Shown piece by piece: positions 41,902 to 46,173 of a stretch of DNA of 46,173 bases (the stretch's first letter is position 1; the number at the start of each line of letters is the position of its first letter). The notes beneath the pieces were generated by a model. The model saw nothing but the letters and a program-made list of their open reading frames with translations. It was not told where the DNA came from and searched no databases. This stretch comes from Planctomycetota bacterium (lineage in GTDB: Bacteria; Planctomycetota; OFTM77), in assembly GCA_029260795.1 (NCBI GenBank), contig JAJDCO010000027.1, positions 1 through 46,173 on the forward strand. Direction: 5' to 3'. Position numbers and translations under genes: made by a program.

Positions 41902-42514
41902 CGCCAAAGAGATCCTCCTCAAGCCACTGGTGAGCAACAACCCGATCGCCCTGCAGATCCTCGGGATCTGCTCGGCGCTCGCGGTGACCTCGCAGATGAA
42001 GACGACGCTCGTCATGTGCGTGTCGGTGATCCTGGTGCTGGCGCTCTCGAACTCGTCGGTGTCGCTGATCCGCAAGCACGTGCCGAGCAGCATCCGCATC
42101 ATCGTGCAGATGACGATCATCGCCTCGCTGGTGATCATCGTGGAGCAGACGCTCAAGGCGTACGCCTACGACACCTACAAGCAGATGAGCGTGTTCGTCG
42201 GGCTGATCATCACGAACTGCATCGTGATGGGCCGCGCCGAGGCCTTCGCGATGAAGAACCCGGTCGGCATCAGCGCCCTCGACGGCATCGGCAACGGCCT
42301 CGGCTACAGCCTGGTCCTCGTGTTCGTGGCGTTCTGGCGCGAGATTCTCGGAGCCGGAAAGCTGGCCGGAGTCGAGCTGCTCCCCCTCGCCACCGAAGGC
42401 GGCTGGTACGTGCCGAACGGCTTGATGCTGATGCCGCCGAGCGCCTTCTTCATCATCGGTCTGTTCATCTGGTTCATCCGGACGCTGCGTCCCGAACAAG
42501 TCGAGGAGTCTTGA
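41894..42514 (+). CDS. nqrD: Na+-NQR subunit D
   Basis: Integral-membrane subunit of 206 aa with six hydrophobic helices, homologous to NqrE and RnfE/A. Recognisable stretches are [20 protein letters not shown] at the N-terminus, [16 protein letters not shown] in the middle (the Cys in TNC is a ligand of the shared NqrD/NqrE [2Fe-2S] centre) and [21 protein letters not shown]. The ATG lies inside the end of nqrC (8-base overlap), so translation is coupled. nqrE begins one base after its stop. Confidence 0.94.
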   Translation: MASAKEILLKPLVSNNPIALQILGICSALAVTSQMKTTLVMCVSVILVLALSNSSVSLIRKHVPSSIRIIVQMTIIASLVIIVEQTLKAYAYDTYKQMSVFVGLIITNCIVMGRAEAFAMKNPVGISALDGIGNGLGYSLVLVFVAFWREILGAGKLAGVELLPLATEGGWYVPNGLMLMPPSAFFIIGLFIWFIRTLRPEQVEES

Positions 42515-42515
42515 C

Positions 42516-43124
42516 GTGGAGCACTACGTCAGCCTGTTCATCAAGTCGGTCTTCATCGAGAACCTGGCCCTCGCGTTCTTCCTCGGGATGTGCACCTTCC
42601 TCGCCGTCTCGAAGAAGGTCGAGACCGCGTTTGGCCTCGGAGTCGCCGTCGTCGTCATCCAGGCGATCACGATTCCGGCGAACAACCTCATCTATCAGTT
42701 CGTGCTCAAGCCCGGTGCGCTGGCGTGGGCCGGGCAGCCGGATCTCGACCTCACCTTTCTCGGCTTGATCAGCTACATCGGCGTCATCGCGGCCATGGTT
42801 CAGATCCTCGAGATGACCCTCGATCGCTTCTTTCCGGCGCTCTATAACGCCCTCGGCATCTTCCTCCCGCTCATCACCGTGAACTGTGCCATCCTCGGTG
42901 GATCGCTGTTCATGGTCGAGCGCGACTACAACTTTGCCGAGAGCGTCGTCTTCGGAGTCGGCTCGGGCGTCGGCTGGGCCCTCGCCATCGTCGCCCTGGC
43001 CGGAATCCGCGAGAAGCTCAAGTACAGCGACGTGCCGCCCGGCCTTCGAGGGCTCGGCATCACCTTCATCACGGTCGGTCTGATGGCCCTCGCCTTCATG
43101 GCGTTCGGCGGGATCAGCCTCTGA
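42516..43124 (+). CDS. nqrE: Na+-NQR subunit E
   Basis: Integral-membrane subunit of 202 aa, pseudo-symmetric partner of NqrD. It begins [20 protein letters not shown], with [14 protein letters not shown] supplying the first conserved Cys and [19 protein letters not shown] the second. These Cys, with those of NqrD, hold an iron centre in the membrane that carries electrons from NqrF towards the NqrC flavin. Six helices are expected. The start is GTG at 42516. A 61-bp gap separates it from nqrF, the largest gap among the pump genes. Confidence 0.94.
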   Translation: MEHYVSLFIKSVFIENLALAFFLGMCTFLAVSKKVETAFGLGVAVVVIQAITIPANNLIYQFVLKPGALAWAGQPDLDLTFLGLISYIGVIAAMVQILEMTLDRFFPALYNALGIFLPLITVNCAILGGSLFMVERDYNFAESVVFGVGSGVGWALAIVALAGIREKLKYSDVPPGLRGLGITFITVGLMALAFMAFGGISL

Positions 43125-43185
43125 GACGCGCACCGGCACGCCGCCGGCTCTCCGGGAACCGCACAGGAAACACGCGAAGCGCACC

Positions 43186-44418
43186 ATGAACATCGACTAC
43201 CCCACCATCCTCTTCGGTGTCGGCCTGTTCACCGCCATCGTGCTCGCCTTGGTCGCGATGATCCTCGTCGCTCGCTCGCGCTTGGTCGCCAGTGGAGCCG
43301 TCCACATCCTCATCAACGGCGAGAAGGACATCGAGGTCTCCTCGGGAGGCAAGCTGCTCAACGTCCTGGCAGATCAGGGCATCTTCGTCTCTTCGGCCTG
43401 TGGCGGCGGCGGTACCTGCGCCCAATGCAAGGTCAAGGTCTTCGAAGGTGGCGGCGACATCCTCCCGACCGAGGAAGGCCACATCAGCAAGAAGGAAGCG
43501 GCCGCAGGCGTGCGCCTCTCCTGCCAAGTTGCCGTCAAGCAGGAGATGAAGATCGAGGTCCCCGAAGACGCCATCGGCGCCCGCAAGTGGGACTGTACGG
43601 TCAAGTCCAACCGCAACGTCGCGACCTTCATCAAGGAGCTCGTCTTGGAGCTCCCCCCCGGTGAAGAGGTCGCCTTCAAGCCGGGAGGCTTCATCCAGAT
43701 CGAATGCCCTCCCCACGTCGTGAACTACAAAGACTTCGAGATCGCGCCGAAGTATCGCGAAGACTGGGACAAGTTCGACGTCTGGCAGTACACCTCGAAG
43801 GTGGACGAGACCGTCACCCGTGCCTACTCGATGGCGAACTACCCGGGCGAGAAGGGCATCATCATGCTCAACGTGCGCGTCGCCTCGCCGCCACCGCGCC
43901 AACCGGATGTTCCGCCAGGCAAGATGTCTTCCTACATCTTCGGCCTCAAGCCCGGCGACAAGGCTACCATCTCCGGTCCGTTCGGCGAGTTCTTCATCAA
44001 GGACACCCAGAACGAGATGGTGTACATCGGCGGCGGGGCCGGAATGGCTCCCCTCCGCTCTCACATCTTCGAGCTCTTCAAGAACCGCAAGACCGATCGA
44101 AAGGTCAGCTACTGGTACGGAGGACGCAGCCTCCGCGAGCTCTTCTACACCGACCAGTTCCGAGACATCGAGAAGCAGTTCCCCAACTTCAAGTACAACA
44201 TCGCTCTGTCCGAGCCCTTGCCCGAGGACAACTGGGAAGGCTACGTCGGCTTCATCCATCAGGTGCTGTTCGACAACTACTTGAAGGAACATCCCGCCCC
44301 CGAGGACATCGAGTACTACCTCTGCGGGCCGCCCATGATGCTTCAAGCCTGCTTCAAGATGCTCGGTGACTTGGGCGTCGAGAGCGAGAACATCGCCTTC
44401 GACGACTTCGGAAGCTGA
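43186..44418 (+). CDS. nqrF: Na+-NQR subunit F (NADH dehydrogenase, FAD and 2Fe-2S)
   Basis: Electron-entry subunit of 410 aa. One membrane helix (about residues 5-25, [20 protein letters not shown]) anchors a ferredoxin domain with Cys72, Cys78 and Cys81 in [12 protein letters not shown] and Cys113 in RLSCQ. The FAD domain has [13 protein letters not shown]. The NADH domain has [18 protein letters not shown] and [15 protein letters not shown] reduces FAD, which passes electrons to the 2Fe-2S centre and on to the NqrD/E iron site. An AGGAAA site lies upstream. apbE starts five bases after the stop. Confidence 0.95.
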   Translation: MNIDYPTILFGVGLFTAIVLALVAMILVARSRLVASGAVHILINGEKDIEVSSGGKLLNVLADQGIFVSSACGGGGTCAQCKVKVFEGGGDILPTEEGHISKKEAAAGVRLSCQVAVKQEMKIEVPEDAIGARKWDCTVKSNRNVATFIKELVLELPPGEEVAFKPGGFIQIECPPHVVNYKDFEIAPKYREDWDKFDVWQYTSKVDETVTRAYSMANYPGEKGIIMLNVRVASPPPRQPDVPPGKMSSYIFGLKPGDKATISGPFGEFFIKDTQNEMVYIGGGAGMAPLRSHIFELFKNRKTDRKVSYWYGGRSLRELFYTDQFRDIEKQFPNFKYNIALSEPLPEDNWEGYVGFIHQVLFDNYLKEHPAPEDIEYYLCGPPMMLQACFKMLGDLGVESENIAFDDFGS

Positions 44419-44423
44419 TCGCG

Positions 44424-45482
44424 ATGGCAGCCGGTGTGAGGGACAGCCAGGCGCGGCACTCTCGCACCGGTCGACTCGCCTGGGCACTCGTCCTCGCCAC
44501 TCTCACGGCCTGCTCGAGTGAGAAGCCTCCCGAGCCTTGGACACTCCAAGGCGAGACGATGGGAACGACGTGGTCGGTGCGGATCGCGCGCGGTGCCGCT
44601 GCCGAGGACTTTCTGCCGAACCTGCAGAAGAACGTCCAGGACATGCTCGACCGCGTCGACAACGAGATGTCGACCTACGTCGAGGAGTCCGAGCTGAGTC
44701 GTTTCAACCGGGCACCCAAAGGCGAGTGGTATCCGGCTTCTCCCTATCTGGCTGGCGTGATCCGGAATGCGATGACTCTCGGTCTCCTCACGGACGGCGC
44801 CTTCGACATCACCGTCGGACCGCTCGTCGATCTGTGGGGATTCGGTGCCGGAAGCTCGGGTCCAGGTCGCGTTCCCGACGAGGCGGAGATCCAGCTCGCC
44901 ATGAAGCAGATCGGCACTCGCTACGTCGCCATCCGCCGCGAACCGCTCGCAATTCGAAAGAGCATCGACGGGATCCAGCTCGACCTGTCCGCGATTGCCA
45001 AAGGGCACGGCGTCGATCGGGTGAATGACTACTTGCATGGCCAAAACGTCACGGCGTTCCTGGTCGAGGTCGGTGGCGAGATCCGCGCCAGTGGCGAGCG
45101 CTCTCCCGGCCAGCCGTGGAAGGTCGCGATCGAGAAGCCGACCCGGCTAGGTCGTGCCGTGCATCGCACGCTCGCGTTGAAGGACATGGCCGTCGCGACG
45201 TCGGGCGACTACCGGAACTTCTTCGAAGTGAACGGTGAGGTCTACTCACACACGATCGACCCCAGGACCGGTCGCCCCGTCCAGCACGAGCTGGCCTCGA
45301 CGACGGTCGTCGCGCCGACCTGTGAGCTGGCCGATGGCTGGGCGACGGCCTTGACCGTCATCGGTCCAGAGGCCGCCTACGATCTCGCGGTCGAACGCGA
45401 CCTCGCCGTGATGCTGCTGACTCGCCGAGACGGCAAGCTGCACGAACGCCTGACTCCGGCCTTCCAGCGCCTGTTCCCGTAG
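44424..45482 (+). CDS. apbE: ApbE family FAD:protein FMN transferase, lipoprotein
   Basis: Periplasmic flavin transferase of 352 aa, anchored by a lipobox (LATLTACSS, Cys at ~31). It attaches FMN from FAD to the Thr of SGAT motifs, here NqrB Thr234 and NqrC Thr225. Family motifs in order are [92 protein letters not shown] and [13 protein letters not shown], covering the FAD pocket and the Mg2+ site. Its place between nqrF and nqrM fits a dedicated role in pump assembly. Confidence 0.93.
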   Translation: MAAGVRDSQARHSRTGRLAWALVLATLTACSSEKPPEPWTLQGETMGTTWSVRIARGAAAEDFLPNLQKNVQDMLDRVDNEMSTYVEESELSRFNRAPKGEWYPASPYLAGVIRNAMTLGLLTDGAFDITVGPLVDLWGFGAGSSGPGRVPDEAEIQLAMKQIGTRYVAIRREPLAIRKSIDGIQLDLSAIAKGHGVDRVNDYLHGQNVTAFLVEVGGEIRASGERSPGQPWKVAIEKPTRLGRAVHRTLALKDMAVATSGDYRNFFEVNGEVYSHTIDPRTGRPVQHELASTTVVAPTCELADGWATALTVIGPEAAYDLAVERDLAVMLLTRRDGKLHERLTPAFQRLFP

Positions 45483-45501
45483 CCCACCGGACTCGAGAGC
45501 C

Positions 45502-45741
45502 ATGCAGAACTTCCTCATCACGCTGAGTGTCTTTGCCGTCGCCATCCTCGGTATGGCGATCGGTGTGATCATTGCCCGACGCCCGATCAAGGGATCCTGC
45601 GGTGGCCTCTCCGCAATGACGGATCGCTTCGGAGAGCCGATGTGCGACGTGTGCGAAGGGGACCCCGACAAGCGCCCGTCCGACTGTGAGCTCCACGACG
45701 ACGACCTCGTCGCCGCCGAGATCGTGGCCGCGAAGGACTGA
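45502..45741 (+). CDS. nqrM: Na+-NQR maturation protein NqrM
   Basis: Small membrane protein of 79 aa: one N-terminal helix ([20 protein letters not shown]) and a Cys-rich tail with Cys33, Cys48, Cys51 and Cys62 ([20 protein letters not shown]). NqrM is needed to put iron into the Cys site between NqrD and NqrE. Length and Cys pattern match the family. Last gene of the operon, 19 bp after apbE. Confidence 0.93.
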   Translation: MQNFLITLSVFAVAILGMAIGVIIARRPIKGSCGGLSAMTDRFGEPMCDVCEGDPDKRPSDCELHDDDLVAAEIVAAKD

Positions 45742-46147
45742 CGACGGTCCGAGCGAGCTTCCAGAAGGGTCGCGGCGCGAACGGACCCGCCTCGCCGAGC
45801 CGCGAACGTCAAAGACAACCGAGACGCGAACGCCGCTGGTGACGCAAGGGCACGAAGCCGCGGACGGCATTCCATGCGACAGACGGATTGTGGCGGGGAA
45901 CGCCGTCGAGCTCCCGGGCGATGAGGAGTGTCCATCGAGTCCGCGGGGCACCCTGCTGGATCGCGCTGTAGGGTGCCGATTGCTTCGAGGCACACACCGT
46001 TGACACGTTGTGGACAATCTGCTCGTCTCGAAGCATAGCCGCATTCATCGACCGACGAGAAGGACTCATCACGATCGAGCCGCAGCCACCTCCAGCGGTC
46101 CCGCTCCGACTCGCCCGTGGTCGTCATGCTTCCGGGAAAGGGGAGTC
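45742..46147. other. Region downstream of nqrM, no gene seen
   Basis: About 400 bp without a supported gene. It contains an inverted repeat TGCTTCGAG (45981-45989) with CTCGAAGCA (46027-46035) that encloses a TTGACA hexamer (46000-46005) and a smaller imperfect dyad CACACCGT/ACGTTGTG. These may be control sites for a gene starting at the right edge. No clear terminator of the nqr operon is visible. Confidence 0.4.
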
Positions 46148-46173
46148 ATGCCACTCGAGAATGCTCATCGCAC
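46148..46173 (+). CDS. Possible start of a gene running off the right edge
   Basis: An ATG at 46148 follows GGGAAAGGGGAG and stays open for the eight codons left in the window (MPLENAHR). An alternative ATG at 46126, in another frame, is also open. Too short to identify. Confidence 0.25.

Noticed and set aside
1..46173. CRISPR array, tRNA, rRNA or tmRNA
   Set aside because: No regularly spaced repeats, no cloverleaf or TTCGA arm with CCA context, and no conserved rRNA, tmRNA, RNase P or SRP core was recognised by eye.

Overview
The window is GC-rich, gene-dense bacterial chromosome. The gene mix points to a planctomycete (Planctomycetota). It holds an ECF-type sigma factor overlapping a Ser/Thr kinase that carries a formylglycine-generating-enzyme-like domain, a sulfatase-superfamily lipoprotein, a DUF1080 secreted hydrolase, large secreted beta-propeller, beta-helix and SBBP-repeat proteins, a LamG-tailed phosphoesterase and a complete sodium-pumping NADH:quinone reductase operon. 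The phylum is inferred from gene families only; there is no rRNA or tRNA in the window.

Layout. (1) 1-3732: an S9-family peptidase on the minus strand whose C-terminal second hydrolase domain is cut off at a lower-GC junction near position 141. (2) 3817-7041: a minus-strand operon of LolD/MacB-like ATPase, FtsX-like permease, His-rich lipoprotein and DUF3299 lipoprotein, reminiscent of zrg-type metal ABC systems. (3) 7248-16198: four separate secreted or metabolic genes: a beta-helix protein, a CstB-like persulfide dioxygenase/rhodanese fusion, a BNR-repeat protein on the opposite strand, and a metallophosphoesterase. (4) 16259-19545: sigma factor and kinase overlapping by a GTGA. (5) 19546-20184: a gene-free stretch with two T-tract terminators and what looks like a structured RNA closed by a 16-bp perfect helix. 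(6) 20185-28604: sulfatase-like lipoprotein, MscS channel, acyltransferase/acyl-ACP-synthetase fusion, DUF1080 protein and a P-type calcium-like ATPase. (7) 28755-35379: two tandem SBBP-repeat secreted proteins. The first is split, just after its signal peptide, by an IS110-family element whose removal at a shared CAG restores the reading frame. (8) 35782-37878: universal stress protein, CBS-domain protein and CsaA-like tRNA-binding protein on the minus strand. (9) 37879-38543: a gene-free stretch with a second candidate small RNA and hairpins upstream of nqrA. (10) 38544-45741: nqrABCDEF-apbE-nqrM, a tightly packed operon containing the pump, the flavin transferase that loads NqrB and NqrC, and the iron-site maturation factor.

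The most interesting items are the structured RNA candidate at 19877-20071, the IS110 insertion with its precise in-frame junction and structured non-coding ends (possible bridge RNA), the second RNA candidate at 38075-38206, and a C-terminal module shared by two otherwise unrelated secreted proteins. All RNA calls rest on base pairing found by eye and need covariation or expression evidence.
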